Of a stretch of 64,000 bases of DNA, positions 11,087 to 21,599 are shown piece after piece; the stretch's first letter is position 1, and each line of letters begins with the position of its first letter. A program made the translations under genes and the position numbers. The stretch is from Periplaneta americana (taxonomy: Eukaryota > Arthropoda > Insecta > Blattodea > Blattidae): contig NC_091120.1 in NCBI RefSeq assembly GCF_040183065.1, forward strand, positions 170,436,488 to 170,500,487, written 5' to 3'. Below the pieces are notes generated by a model. The model ran no database searches and was not told the origin of the DNA. It saw only the letters and a program-made list of their open reading frames with translations.

Positions 11087-11355
11087 ATGAAAGAGTAATG
11101 GAACGGGGAAAAATTCTCTCCGGCGCCGGGATTTGAACCCGGGTTTTCAGCTCTACGTGCTGATGCTTTATCCACTAAGCCACACCGGATACAACCCCGG
11201 CGTCGGACAGAATTGTCTCTGGTTGAGTTCCAACTCTTGGGTTCAAATCCCGGCGCCGGAGAGAATTTTTCTCCGTTCCATTACTCTTTCATCGTATGAT
11301 GACGCAGAATATCTGCATGGAAATCTCATATGTACTTCGGTACATTGAAATAATA
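11087..11355. mobile_element. SINE-C copy 2, inverted dimer
   Basis: A minus-strand tRNA-like unit (11087 to about 11242) joins a plus-strand unit entering at the B box (ttcaaatcccggcgccgg) and running to the 3' extension. The arms pair over roughly 65 bp (ctccggcgccgggatttgaa against its complement). The exact 13-bp duplication ctatatttttatg flanks the block at 11074-11086 and 11356-11368. Confidence 0.87.
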
Positions 11356-11557
11356 CTATATTTTTATGTTTATGAATGTAATTAAATTAAATTTTAATAA
11401 AATAAAATTAAATTAAATAGAAACACAGCTGCCACACTCCGACCCAATACGGAAAACTAAGGAATTTCTATGAGGATACAACTTCCATCACAAGATTTAA
11501 ACCCTTCTGACTACAAGCATGTGACATCACTCTCAGAAAAACATGTCTACAGGAAGT

Positions 11558-11994
11558 GTGTGTGTGTCTAATGCCTACCCACTTCACTTTGCGTGATTCG
11601 GGTTCCGCATACTGCGGATAGATGGCAGGACTATGATCCATTTTTAAATTGCACACCACTTCGGCGGGCCACGTTATGCATGATGTGTATCTGTGAAGAG
11701 TTATGTTGTGTACTAGGGGGAGTGTATGTTAAGTGTTCGTGTAAGTGTAGTGTAGGGAATGGGTGAGGATGATGATGATGATGATGATGATGAACGTGAG
11801 GAAGGAAGAAGGGGAAACCCGGTGCCGGCACGTAGTCTACTTCTGTCGAATAGCACCAAGGGGGCCGCCAGGCTTAAAGTCCCTATCCGACGGACGAATC
11901 ACTATCAACAGTGGCATATGCCTTCTCTTCATATGCACTGCGGAGAGATTTGGGATTTAACTCAGGCGTATTGGTGCACAATTTAGTGATTAGA
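11558..11994 (-). mobile_element. Non-LTR retrotransposon 3' fragment with (AC)n tail
   Basis: An exact 15-bp direct repeat, atgtctacaggaagt, lies at 11543-11557 and 11995-12009, so this 437-bp block was inserted by target-primed reverse transcription. Read on the minus strand it ends in an (AC)n tail at the 3' duplication, and contains a (cat)n run near 11765-11792. I cannot see coding sequence and cannot assign a clade. Confidence 0.75.
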
Positions 11995-12115
11995 ATGTCT
12001 ACAGGAAGTAGTCGCATACATTATATGAGACTTTATAGGAAAAGAACCGTCAAGCAGTGTTTCAATACAGATATATTGTTAATGCCTAAGTAAAGTTGTT
12101 TTAGTAAAACTCTTA

Positions 12116-12277
12116 GGGTGCTATTCATAGACATTTCGCTAGCCCGGGCTACGAGCGTCCTAAACAGGATTCATATCATATCATATCGCTAACACTGGTT
12201 TATGAATAAGAAAAACGTTAGTTAGTTGGCTGATCATCCACCGAAAGCCCGCGCTAAGAATGTCTATGAATACGGCC
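12116..12277. mobile_element. PIF/Harbinger-type MITE, 162 bp
   Basis: Imperfect terminal inverted repeats (tattcatagacatt core, beginning GG) run about 30 bp. TTA flanks each end (12113-12115 and 12278-12280), the trinucleotide duplication typical of PIF/Harbinger. There is no coding capacity. Confidence 0.75.
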
Positions 12278-12311
12278 TTAATATTTAACTTTATTCAACA
12301 TTAATCCTGGA

Positions 12312-12663
12312 TATATTATTCTACCGAAGTACATATAATAATATATGATATGCGTAAATCACTTCGTGATTTAAGACAGCGCTTATTCCGTCGGATCCCG
12401 GCCAACTAGTCACTCATAACGAGTGCACCTCAGCACATGTGTGGACTTCGGTCCTACGTTCATAGACATCTATGATGTAGTGCAGAGGGCGGCCACTAGA
12501 GGGAACCCAAGAGTTGGAGCTTAATCTGAGACGATTCTGTCCGACGCCGGGGTGGTACCCGGTGTGGCTTAGTGGATAAAGTATCAGCACGTAGAGCTGA
12601 AAACCCGGGTTCAAATCCCGGCGCCGGAGAGAATTTTTCTCCGTTCCATTACTCTTTCATCGT
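12312..12663 (+). mobile_element. SINE-C copy 3, monomer
   Basis: A single-orientation insertion: long 5' body, then a tRNA-like segment (ggcttagtggataaagt, gggttcaaatcccg), ending ctccgttccattactctttc. The exact 12-bp duplication attaatcctgga is at 12300-12311 and 12664-12675. The body includes the hairpins aaatcacttcgtgattt and ggacttcggtcc. Confidence 0.9.
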
Positions 12664-12675
12664 ATTAATCCTGGA

Positions 12676-13438
12676 ACTAAGGTTGTCTAATCGTTTTTTA
12701 AATACTTTCTTCGTTCTTTTTCCTTCCTAACTTCCATTCTACATTTTCTTGCTTCCTGTATTCTTCCTTTCACCCTTCTTCGTTTCCTTTGTTTCTATAT
12801 GTCATTCTGTTCCTCGTTTTCATTCATTTCGTCTTTCCTTTAACCCATGTTTTATTTCCCTTGCTTTCCACTTCGAAATACACTGCATACTTCATGATAT
12901 TTCTTTATTCTCATATAGTGCTGTGATATTCGTCTAAAGGCATTATCAAGACTTGGTTCATTACTCTTAACAAATGAAATGACAATATATATTACAGTGA
13001 AAAAGATCTGGAGCGCAATAATGCAATGCCAGTGCGTCGTTCAAAATCGCACTCCGTGATGTCTTTACTACGAAATGGTTTACGAGCTCTGGCACTTTAC
13101 ATCGGGCACATAAAATGCGATAAAGAACGAGAGATCTGGCACGCTGCGTTAAGCTCATAAATACGGAAGAAACAGACGGAGGTTGTAGTATTGTGAACGC
13201 AACAATTCGAGCGCATTCGGCTTTTTCATATAGGTCTATAATAAATACAGTGGACTCGAACTATAAGGAGAATTCGAAAAAATTTGAAATATCCAATATT
13301 CACATTAACCAGATTTTTTATTTAGAAAATTCATATAAAAATAATTATACACTCGTACGCATTACTTGGTAATGAACACTGAAGTAGTCGTAAAAAGTAG
13401 TACCAGGGCGCTTCGCGAAAATGTTATTATGAATAGCA

Positions 13439-13440
<2 letters not shown>
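12676..13440. other. No recognisable feature
   Basis: The first 300 bp are T-rich, with a short hydrophobic frame of no family. The remainder is A+T-rich without repeats I can match. Confidence 0.5.
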
Positions 13441-13503
<63 letters not shown>

Positions 13504-13623
13504 GGCCTATTATTACGCTAAAAAACGAGAAGGAGGTTTTCAAGAAACCGCGTGTAAACATCGTATTTACCGGAACTGCGTATTATGCGGTTATTCTAAT
13601 TTTGACTTATATAGGAAATAAAA

Positions 13624-13793
13624 GAGACGTAGATGGGAGGATAATATTAAAATGGATTTGAGGAAGGTGGGATATGATGATAGAGACTGGATTAATCTAG
13701 CACAGGATAGGGACGGATGGCGGGCTTATGCGAGGGCGGCAATGAACCTGCGGGTTCGTTAAAAGCCATTTGTAGGCCTAAGTAAGTAAGTAA
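13624..13793 (+). mobile_element. RTE LINE 3' fragment, copy 2
   Basis: The final ~120 bp of RTE coding sequence (RRRWEDNIKMDLRKVGYDDR, ending at a stop) plus the taag tail. The exact 13-bp duplication ataggaaataaaa lies at 13611-13623 and 13794-13806. It splits a sentence of sequence that is continuous in unit 2. Confidence 0.93.
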
Positions 13794-13926
13794 ATAGGAA
13801 ATAAAATTCTCGATTGCCAACTCGTTCAGATCTCGAGATTAATTGCATTATTGTTGTTTCAGTTTTGTGAGATGAAGTTATAGGAGAATGGAAAAAGTTA
13901 CACAACGCAGAACTGCACAAATTGTA

Positions 13927-14416
13927 TATATATATATAAATTACGATTTATTTAACGACGTTCGCAACTGCAGAGGTTATATCAGCGTCGCCAATGTGCC
14001 GGAATTTTGCCCTGCCGGAGTTCTTTTACATGTCAGTAAATCTACTGACATGACGCGGGCTCAGAATGACAAGGTTCTATCTGAGATTTTTAGCAAAATT
14101 GAGATTTTTGTTGCATTGAATTCTGCTACTTCACAGCTATCTACCATATAAATTATATGTTGATATATAATTTATTTTGGGTGATAAAGTTACTTTGAAA
14201 AGGTTCTTAACTGCATTGATTATATTAACAACCAAACTTTTAAAATGCTCTCCTGTAAAATTTACTAAACTCTAGATAGAACCTTGTCATTCTGAATTCT
14301 GCTCTGAGGCTGTCGCATTTAAACACACTTAAATATCATCGACTTGGGCCGGGATCGAATCCGTAACCTCGAGCATAGAAGGCCATTGCTATACCAACTA
14401 CGCTACCCAGGGCGAC
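13927..14416 (-). mobile_element. SINE-D inside an RTE fragment, itself split by a MITE
   Basis: The tRNA-like head is at the right (box A tagcgtagttggtatagc on the minus strand; B box ggattcgatcccg) and the 3' end at the left, ending aacgtcgttaaataaat. The target is RTE sequence gcacgcattgta; the duplicates are at 13916-13926 and 14417-14427 (9 of 11 match). A MITE at 14062-14294 interrupts its centre. Confidence 0.87.
14062..14294. mobile_element. MITE, 233 bp, nested in SINE-D
   Basis: Perfect 21-bp terminal inverted repeats beginning cagaatgacaaggttctatc pair 14062-14082 with 14274-14294. The SINE reads on either side of it. No clear target-site duplication, so the superfamily is open. 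Confidence 0.8.
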
Positions 14417-14436
14417 CACGCATTGTATCCTTCACC

Positions 14437-14494
<58 letters not shown>

Positions 14495-14650
14495 TTGCTA
14501 AAAAAAAGACGATGCGCTTTTCAAGAAACTGCGTGTAAACACCGTATTAGGCTGTTATTCTAATTTTGACTTATATAGGAAATAAAATTCTCGATTGACA
14601 ACTCGTTCAGATCTCGAGTTCAATTAATTTATTGTTGTTTCAGTTTTTTG

Positions 14651-15001
14651 GGATGAAGTTACAGGAGAATGGAGTAAGTTACACAACACAGAACTGCACG
14701 CATTGTATTCTTCACCTAACATAATTAGGAACATTAAATCCAGACATGTGAGATAGACAGGGCATGTAGCACGTATGGATGAATCCAGAAATGCATATAG
14801 AATATTAGTTGAAAGATCTGAGGGAAAAAGACCTTTGGGGAGGCCGAGACGTAGGTGGGAAGATAATATAAAAATAGATTTGAGGGAGGTGGGGTATGAT
14901 GATAGGGACTGGATTAATCTTTCTCAGGATAGAGACCGATGGTGGGCTTATGTGAGGGCGGCAACGAACTCCTGGGATCTCTAAAAGCAATTTGTAAGTA
15001 A
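14651..15001 (+). mobile_element. RTE LINE 3' fragment, copy 3
   Basis: Begins at the codons for EVTGEW and keeps the RTE tail, including LGRPRRRWEDNIKIDLREVG and a stop at 14984, then the gtaagtaag tail. One stop interrupts the frame near 14754 (tgagatagacag). Its 5' boundary is shared with unit 1 of the tandem duplication. Confidence 0.88.
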
Positions 15002-15429
15002 GGACTGGTGAACACGTTAAAGTTAGAGATTGAAAACTGAAATTTAGAGAATTTAGAAAAATAAAAATGCAAGACATCGCACTTCCAGTAAAATAGTGTC
15101 CTAATGCTATTTCCTAGTAAAGTAGGCTATAGGTGTACAAATATTTTAATAAATACGTACCAAAACCTTTGATAATTTACTATTTTATTATTAGAATTTC
15201 GTACCTCTAACCAGTAAAACAGCGTTGGAAATAATTTATGAAAGTAATATGTGATTTTCGACATACGACTGTATTTTACCGTGAGTGTGACATGTAAGCT
15301 AAACGCAATTTTTCAGGAGATATATTTCCTGTTTAAACTCTATCTCTCTGTAGTCTGAGATAATAAAAATTCCAAGCAGCTCAGGAAAATCAGATAAGAT
15401 GACAAAACTAAGCTTAATTAAGATATCAT

Positions 15430-15512
15430 TTGAAAACACATCCTGGTTCCGCGGATTGCTTTCGATTCATTTGTGGACTCCCAAGGGTCCACAGACCACA
15501 GATTGAGAACCA
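15430..15512 (-). mobile_element. Solo hAT-type terminus
   Basis: On the minus strand the sequence starts cagtggttctcaatctgtgg, a classic hAT terminal inverted repeat. I found no matching opposite end nearby, so it is a truncated remnant. Confidence 0.6.
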
Positions 15513-15515
15513 CTG

Positions 15516-16470
15516 ATCTTATTTTGATGAATTCTTTGTCGTGACGATCACAACTTTTTCACATTAAACCATTTCCGCAAATCGTTACTTAAAAGCAAGT
15601 TTACAAAAACGCAATATATACGTCTTGTTGCGCACGCATGTGGCCTTACCACATCAATACAAGTGGTGACATCTACCGGTTAATTTTTTGTTAGAAAACC
15701 AGAACGGGCAAACATCACAAGTTAGTAAAACTCTTCTCACTTCTTCCTTCACTGAAGACACATGACGACATTTTCGACATCCTGTGTTTAGATTTTTAGA
15801 ATTGCTTTCCGAAAAAGAAAATAACTTCCTGTCAAAGGAGGGCACGCGACCCCTCCCCCCCCCCTACGCACCAATGTTGCAGGAACTGAACCCTAAATTC
15901 TGCCAAGTTATGTTTTAAATAACATAGTTATTACGAGCGGTGAGGGGGAGGAGTGAGGGTGTTTGTGTAGGAATTAGACACATGTGCGTCTGGAGACACC
16001 GTCGTCTTGTTCCATTCTTTTTTAACTGCGGAGAATATTAATAAAGCTGTGGGAACACGGGGGGCGCTTCGTCTTCATAAAGACGGTGCTGCAGTTTCAA
16101 AGCACCTGCTGCAGCTATTTGGTTTATTGCATCGATATTTTTGACGAAGGAGAAAATATTTTAACGAGATTGTTATTAAAAACACAAGGGAAGAAACACA
16201 GCGCCGCTAGAGAAGAAATGATCGTATTTTAAGGAAGCAAATTGCTGTTATAACGTTGTGCTAACTTCCTCGAGGGTGAAATTTATTTTGTATAGAACTT
16301 ACTCATTTGATTTTATTAGTAAATTAACTGGTAGATGTAAATATCGTATTATTAAATAATGAATATGAGTCATGTAACATGAGATGTAGTTCCCATTTTT
16401 GCCACTACTAGCTTGGATTTAACATCGTTTCAATAGCTTCTCGAAAGTAATATTTTCTTAATATTGTGAG
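15516..16470. other. No recognisable feature
   Basis: Includes a C-run (15855-15865) and a G-rich patch near 15940-15960. No convincing gene or repeat. Confidence 0.5.
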
Positions 16471-16483
16471 TGATATATTGGAT

Positions 16484-16861
16484 AGTAAGAATAAAGCTTA
16501 AGTACTTTCTCAAGGTTTATACTTTTGAGTATGAGCTCTTCCTGTGATTATATACTCGTAACCACTAGAACATACTCATATTCGTAAGAATAAAGATATT
16601 CTACCTAAACGCGAATATATACTCACCTTTACAGCCTTCTTGATCGTTTAAAAGTTAGTATATACTCGTGTTACCTATCCTCTTTGGCCACATTGCACCG
16701 TGATGCTCAGTTTTTTTTTTATACATTTTCACATGCTATCCGCATGCTGTAGTGGTTTGTGTTTTGGTTTTTATAAATAAATAAATAAATAAATAAATAA
16801 ATGAATAAATGAATAAATGAATAAATGAATAAATGAATAAATGAATAAATGAATAAATGAA

Positions 16862-16940
<79 letters not shown>

Positions 16941-17718
16941 ACAAACAAATAAGTAAATAAATAGACAAATTAATTAATTAATTACATTTAATTAATTAAA
17001 GAAACAAATAAATAAGTAAATGAATAAACGAATAAATAAATAAATCAACATGAAAGAGAGAGAGAATAAGATAAATGACGTTAATAAACAGGAAACAAGA
17101 AAATAGTACTGGGAAATCGTCATTACGGGATGTTGGATAGAGATTACAACCCATTTCTAGAATTCCAGTTATGCTAATTCTATTTTTTTTTTATTATAGA
17201 GAGTTACATATATAATTTAAAGTTACAAGTAATTGAATTTTGCAATTCAAATTTTACAAAATAAACTGTAATTGTTAATTATATTTAACAATACAATCTA
17301 ACCTTATAATTTGATAGCCATTCATATTTTTATAGGTTATGTTTTTTTATGAACAACAAATACGTGTTTAACCTTTTTCACATTCACTTTTGTGAAGCGT
17401 TAAAGGCTTCTGAAGTTCACGTCTTTTTCTATATTTTTCCGTGAGGTCCTACATCGTTAATAAATTCTGCCATTTTTTTTTATTTAACTTTAAACTGAAC
17501 ACAAATCAACAAATATTCAGAATTGAGCCTGCTACAAACCATACTCAGAATAACATGAGAATGAACTTATAAATATGAGAATATACTAGCTTTTATTCTT
17601 ATCAAGCAAGAGTATATATTCTGTACAAGATGGACACTTGAGTATATTCTACTATGCTTCCATATTATGAGTATGTAATCAAAAATGAGTAAGTACTTAA
17701 ATGTTTTTATTCTTACTA
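16484..17718. repeat. Foldback region rich in AGTATATACT motifs
   Basis: A ~28-bp arm (tagtaagaataaagcttaag, 16484-16511) is inverted at 17687-17718. Many copies of the palindrome-like agtatatact / tatactcgta occur at 16540-16670 and 17610-17775 but not between. The centre holds an (AAAT)n microsatellite. It could be a decayed foldback element. Confidence 0.5.
16771..17045. repeat. (AAAT)n microsatellite with AATG variants
   Basis: Pure ataa units with a block of alternating aaatgaat units (16801-16862). It decays into ttaatt and aaac units at the right. Confidence 0.97.
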
Positions 17719-17985
17719 ACAAGAGTATATACTAAAAAAAAGTCCAGTATATACTATATATATACTCATATATATTCTTACCACGGATTATGTAGGCCTA
17801 TCTTAATTATTTTACATTATACAATTTACTACATATCTCACTATTTTATGCAATCAAGTACATTTTTTCAAGATAATTAAATAATAAAAATGGCGTAAAT
17901 TATTTTAAATGTTGTACTGTAGTCCTATAAAAAATTACAAATTAAATTACAGTGATATGAAAGATATTGAACGGGTTACATCAGC

Positions 17986-18900
17986 TTCTTGTCTATGCGG
18001 ATGACGTGAATATGTTAGGAGAAAATCCACAAACGATTAAGGAAAACACGGAAATTTTTCTTGAAGCAAGTAAAGCGATGGGTTTGGAAGTAAACCCCAA
18101 AAAGGCGAAGTATATGATTATGTCTCGTGACCAGAATATTTTGTGAAATGGAAATATAAAAATTGGAGATTTATCTTTCGAAGAGGTGGAAAAATTCAAA
18201 TATCTTGGAGCAACAGTAACAAATATAAATGACACTCGGGAGGAAATTAAACGCAGAATAAATATGGGAAATGCCTGTTATTATTCGGTTGAGTAGCTTT
18301 TGTCATCTAGTCTGCTTTAAAAAAATCTGAACGTTAGAATTTATAAAAGAGTTATATTACCGGTTGTTCTGTATGGTTGTGAAACTTGGACTCTCACTTT
18401 GAGAGTGGAACAGAGGTTAAGGGTGTTTGAGAATAAGGTTCTTAAGAAACTATTTGGGACTAAGAGGGATGAAGTTACAGGAGAATGGAGAAAGTTACAC
18501 AACGCAGAACTGCATGCAATGTGTTCTTCACCTGACATTATTAGGAACATTAAATCTAGACGTTTGAATGGGCATGTAGCACGTATGGGCGAATCCAGAA
18601 ATGCATATAGAGCAGCGGTCCTCAGCGTAGAGCACCCTGGGCTAGCGTCTCTTACCCGCGGAAAACACAGTGCACCATGGTGCAGTCGTAGCTGCTAGCG
18701 GGTATGCTCTCTACCTCTTCTTGCTGCACGACAGTGCACACGGGACGGCACCGTTTATCCTTTGCACATTTCGGCGAGTGCTGACGACCACTGATATAGT
18801 GTTAGTTGGGAGACCGAAGGGAAAAAGACCTTTGAGGAGGCCGAGACGTAGATGGGAGGATAATATTAAAATAGATTTGAGAGAGGTGGGGATTCCTTAA
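17986..18900 (+). pseudogene. RTE reverse transcriptase with YADD box, disrupted
   Basis: The frame cttcttgtctatgcggatga encodes LLVYADD, the catalytic motif of RT. It continues through [20 protein letters not shown] and [15 protein letters not shown], and then a stop (ttgtga) near 18147. More stops and frameshifts follow (tgagtag at 18290; a base change near 18316). A downstream frame preserves FENKVLKKLFGTKRDEVTGE and the site where copy 1 has its 13-bp deletion. The MITE at 18613-18793 and a deletion near 18890 complete the damage. Inactive. Confidence 0.88.
18613..18793. mobile_element. hAT-type MITE, 181 bp
   Basis: The ends read cagcggtcctcagc and its near-complement gctgacgaccactg. 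The flanking 8-mers are atatagag (18605-18612) and atatagtg (18794-18801), the 8-bp duplication of hAT elements with one change. Interior is G+C-richer than its surroundings and carries no transposase. Confidence 0.87.
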
Positions 18901-19235
18901 AAGCTATTTGTAAGTAAGTAAGTAAGATATGGAAGATACGTAAGAGTGTGAAGGTACTTCTTCTTTAAATTTTACTTGCCTACTGTATTTGTTTATTTTT
19001 ATAAGGAGACTCTTTTATTACGGCATAATTTATTTTGTCCAAACAAAAATGACATAAAGTATTTTAAAAGTTGTGCTGTAGGGCTATATAAAATTACAAA
19101 TTAAATTATAGTGATATGCAAGATACGTAATATTGTGAAGGTACTTCTTCTTTGAATTTTAATTGCCTCCTGTATTTGTTTATTTTTATAGGGAGACTCT
19201 TTTATTCCGACATAATTTATTTTGTCCCTTCTGTG

Positions 19236-19820
19236 ACGCTACGACCGAGTTCAACTGTATTGGTGTAACTTTTCTTTATGACATTCAGTAATGGAAAAAT
19301 AAATTCTCGAGGCTATGATTTAGCAGATGTTACAGGCAAAGAATCCGATACAATACAAAGGTATTGAAACATGAGCTGACGTCCGCCCTTTCCTTCTGTG
19401 ATTACGGCACGTTCTTGAAGCTAAAATTATGACAAAAACGAAAGTGTCGGGTTTTAGGGGGCGGTGCACGTTACATAATCTCCAACATAATATGATCCGA
19501 CATCTACAGTGGCATTCCAACACATGCAGTATTGGTCATATTACAGGAGAAATTCATCACTCTGAATTGGACGCTTGAAATTCCATCCTAGGAACTCTGT
19601 GAGATAATTCATATGCGTGACGTCACACGTTTGCAGTTATTAAGGTTATTATGTCATGCTCTCAGCATAGTAGATGCCTAAGACAAGTATAAAAATGGTC
19701 CTAAATCCTAAATCATAACCAGTATTCACTGTTTCATTATTGTTATAGTACATTTAGAAATTAGCCTTTCATTGTACAAAAGTTGTTTATAATATAGTGT
19801 TTAAATATGTATTCTTTTTT
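19236..19820. other. No recognisable feature
   Basis: Unique-looking DNA with no matched repeat or domain. Confidence 0.5.
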
Positions 19821-19827
19821 CAGCGAT

Positions 19828-20035
19828 CAGTGTCGGTTTTTGAGACTAATTAATATACACACAAATGTCTATTTTTAGCTTTGTTTTCAATCAAATAGAC
19901 CTATAGCTTGTAACAGAGACAGATATAGACTTTTTGGTGATTTATTCGAATTAACCATATAAAAATCATGTAAGATCACATGTTTTCGTTTAGGCCTATG
20001 TTACAAAATGGGTGTTGACTAGTGTTTTATTGAGG
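19828..20035. repeat. Interspersed repeat X, copy 2
   Basis: Matches 10668-10870 (cagtgtcggtttttgagact start; cacatgttttcgtttagg near the end). Confidence 0.7.
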
Positions 20036-20099
20036 AATTTAAAAATTGCTTTTAATGCATATTATAATAAAATATAACTGTCCATTTCTTCCCATACTT

Positions 20100-21590
20100 C
20101 TAAATTGAAAAAGAAAGAAAGAGAGAAAGGAAGTATGAAAGAAAGAAAGAGAGACAGACAGAAAGGATGGAAGTAAGAAAGGAAGGAAGAAAGAGAAAGA
20201 AAAGAGAAGAGAAGAAAATGAAGAAAAAGGAAGAGAGGAAGGAAAGAAGAAAGGGAGGAAGAAAAAATGAAGAAAAGTGGAAGAAAGAAATGAAGGGAGG
20301 AAGAAAGAAAGGAAGAAATAAATAAACAAAGAAATGAAGAAAGTAAGAAAGAAAGGAAGGAAAGAAGAAAAAAGGAAGGGCAGAAGAAAAAAGGAAGGGA
20401 GGAAGAAAAAGAAAGAAAAGTGAAGGGGAGAAAATGAAGAAAAAGAAAAGAGAGGAAGGAATGAAGAAAGGTAGGAAGAAGGGAAGGGAGGAAGAAAGAA
20501 AGGAAGGAAGAAGGGAAGGGAAGGGAGGAAGAAAGAAAGGAAGGAAGAAGGAAAGGGAGGAATAAAGAAACAAAGAAAGAAAGAAAGGAAGGAAGAAGGG
20601 AAGGGAGGAAGAAAGAAAGAGAGGAAGAAGGGAAGGGAGGAAGAAAGAAAGGAAGAGAGGTAGAAAGAAAGGGAGGAAGAAGGGAAGGAAGAGAGGTAGA
20701 AAGGAAGGAAGGAAGAAGGGTAGGAAGGTAGAAAGAAAGGAAGGAAGAAGGGTAGGAAGGAAGAAAGAACGGAAGGAAGAAGGGTAGGAAAGTAGAAAGA
20801 AAGGAAGGAAGAAGGGTAGGAAGGAAGAAAGAAAGGAAGGAAGAAGGGAAGGAAGAGAGGAAGAAAGAAAGGAAGGAAGAAGGGAAGGAAGAGAGGTAGA
20901 AAGGAAGGAAGGAAGAAGGGAAGGAAGAGAGGTAGAAAGAAAGGAAGGAAGAAGGGTTAGGAAGGTAGAAAGAAAGGAAGGAAGAAGGGTAGGAAGGAAG
21001 AAAGGAAGGAAGAAGGGAAGGAAGAGAAGAAGAAAGAGAGGAGGAAAGAAGGGAAGGGAGGAAGAAAGGAAAGAAGGAAGAGAGGTAGAAGGAAAGGAAG
21101 GAAGGAAGAAGGGAAGGAAGGAAGAAGGGAAGGAAGGAAGAAGGGAAGGAAGGAAGAAGGGAAGGAAGGAAGAAAGGAAGGAAGAGAGGTAGAAAGATAG
21201 AAAGAAAGGAAGGAAGAAGAGTAGGAATGAAGAAAGAAAGGAAGGAAGAAGGGAAGGAAGAGAGGAAGAAAGAAAGGAAGGAAGAAGGGAAGGAAGGAAG
21301 AAAGAAAGGAAGATGGGAAGGAAGAGAGGTAGAAAGAGAGGATGGAAGAAGGGAAGGGAGGAAGAAGGGAAGGGAGAAAGGGAAAAAAGAAGGAAGGGAG
21401 GAAGAAAGAAAGGAAGAAGGGAAGGAAGAGAGGTAGAAAGGAAGGAAGGAAGAAGGGAAGGGAGGAAGAAAGAAAGGAAGGAAGAGAGGTAGAAAGAAAG
21501 GAAGAAGGGAAGGAAGGAACAAAGGAAGAAAGTAAGAAACAAACAAACAAAGGAAGAAAGTAAGTAATAGAGAAAGGAAGAGAGTAAGTA
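20100..21590. repeat. 1.5-kb polypurine array (GGAA/GAAA/GGGA)
   Basis: Almost strand-pure purines for about 1.5 kb. Longer sub-units recur, for example gaaggaagaagggaaggaag followed by agaggtagaaagaaagg, with rare t at the gaggtag positions. Frames of up to 494 codons on the minus strand are composition artefacts. Confidence 0.95.
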
Positions 21591-21599
21591 CTCACGTCA

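Larger units (their letters stand above)
13441..14720. repeat. Tandem duplication of a ~285-bp (ATT)n-RTE junction unit
   Basis: Unit 1 (13441-14436) and unit 2 (14437-14720) share the order: (ATT)n, ttttcaagaaac-gcgtgtaaac, cttatataggaaataaaatt, tcgttcagatctcgag, then the RTE start gatgaagtta-aggagaatgg up to ttcacct. Unit 1 is longer only because it received an RTE fragment and a SINE afterwards. Confidence 0.85.
17967..18925 (+). mobile_element. RTE LINE, copy 4, split by a hAT MITE
   Basis: The longest RTE copy here. It begins just upstream of the catalytic box and ends in taagtaagtaa. The 13-bp duplication gatatgaaagata / gatatggaagata lies at 17954-17966 and 18926-18938. The last ~70 bp of coding sequence are deleted (gaggtggggattcc). 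Confidence 0.92.
17880..19235. repeat. ~190-bp tandem duplication opened by an RTE insertion
   Basis: Sequence 17883-17966 continues at 18926-19055 once the RTE is removed. The joined unit is repeated at 19045-19235 (shared phrases: attacaaattaaatta-agtg, gaaggtacttcttctttgaa, gtttatttttatagggagac). Confidence 0.82.

Noticed and set aside
20062..21546. 494- and 480-codon minus-strand frames (Phe/Leu/Ser/Pro)
   Set aside because: They are readings of the polypurine array in two frames at once; low complexity and no domain.
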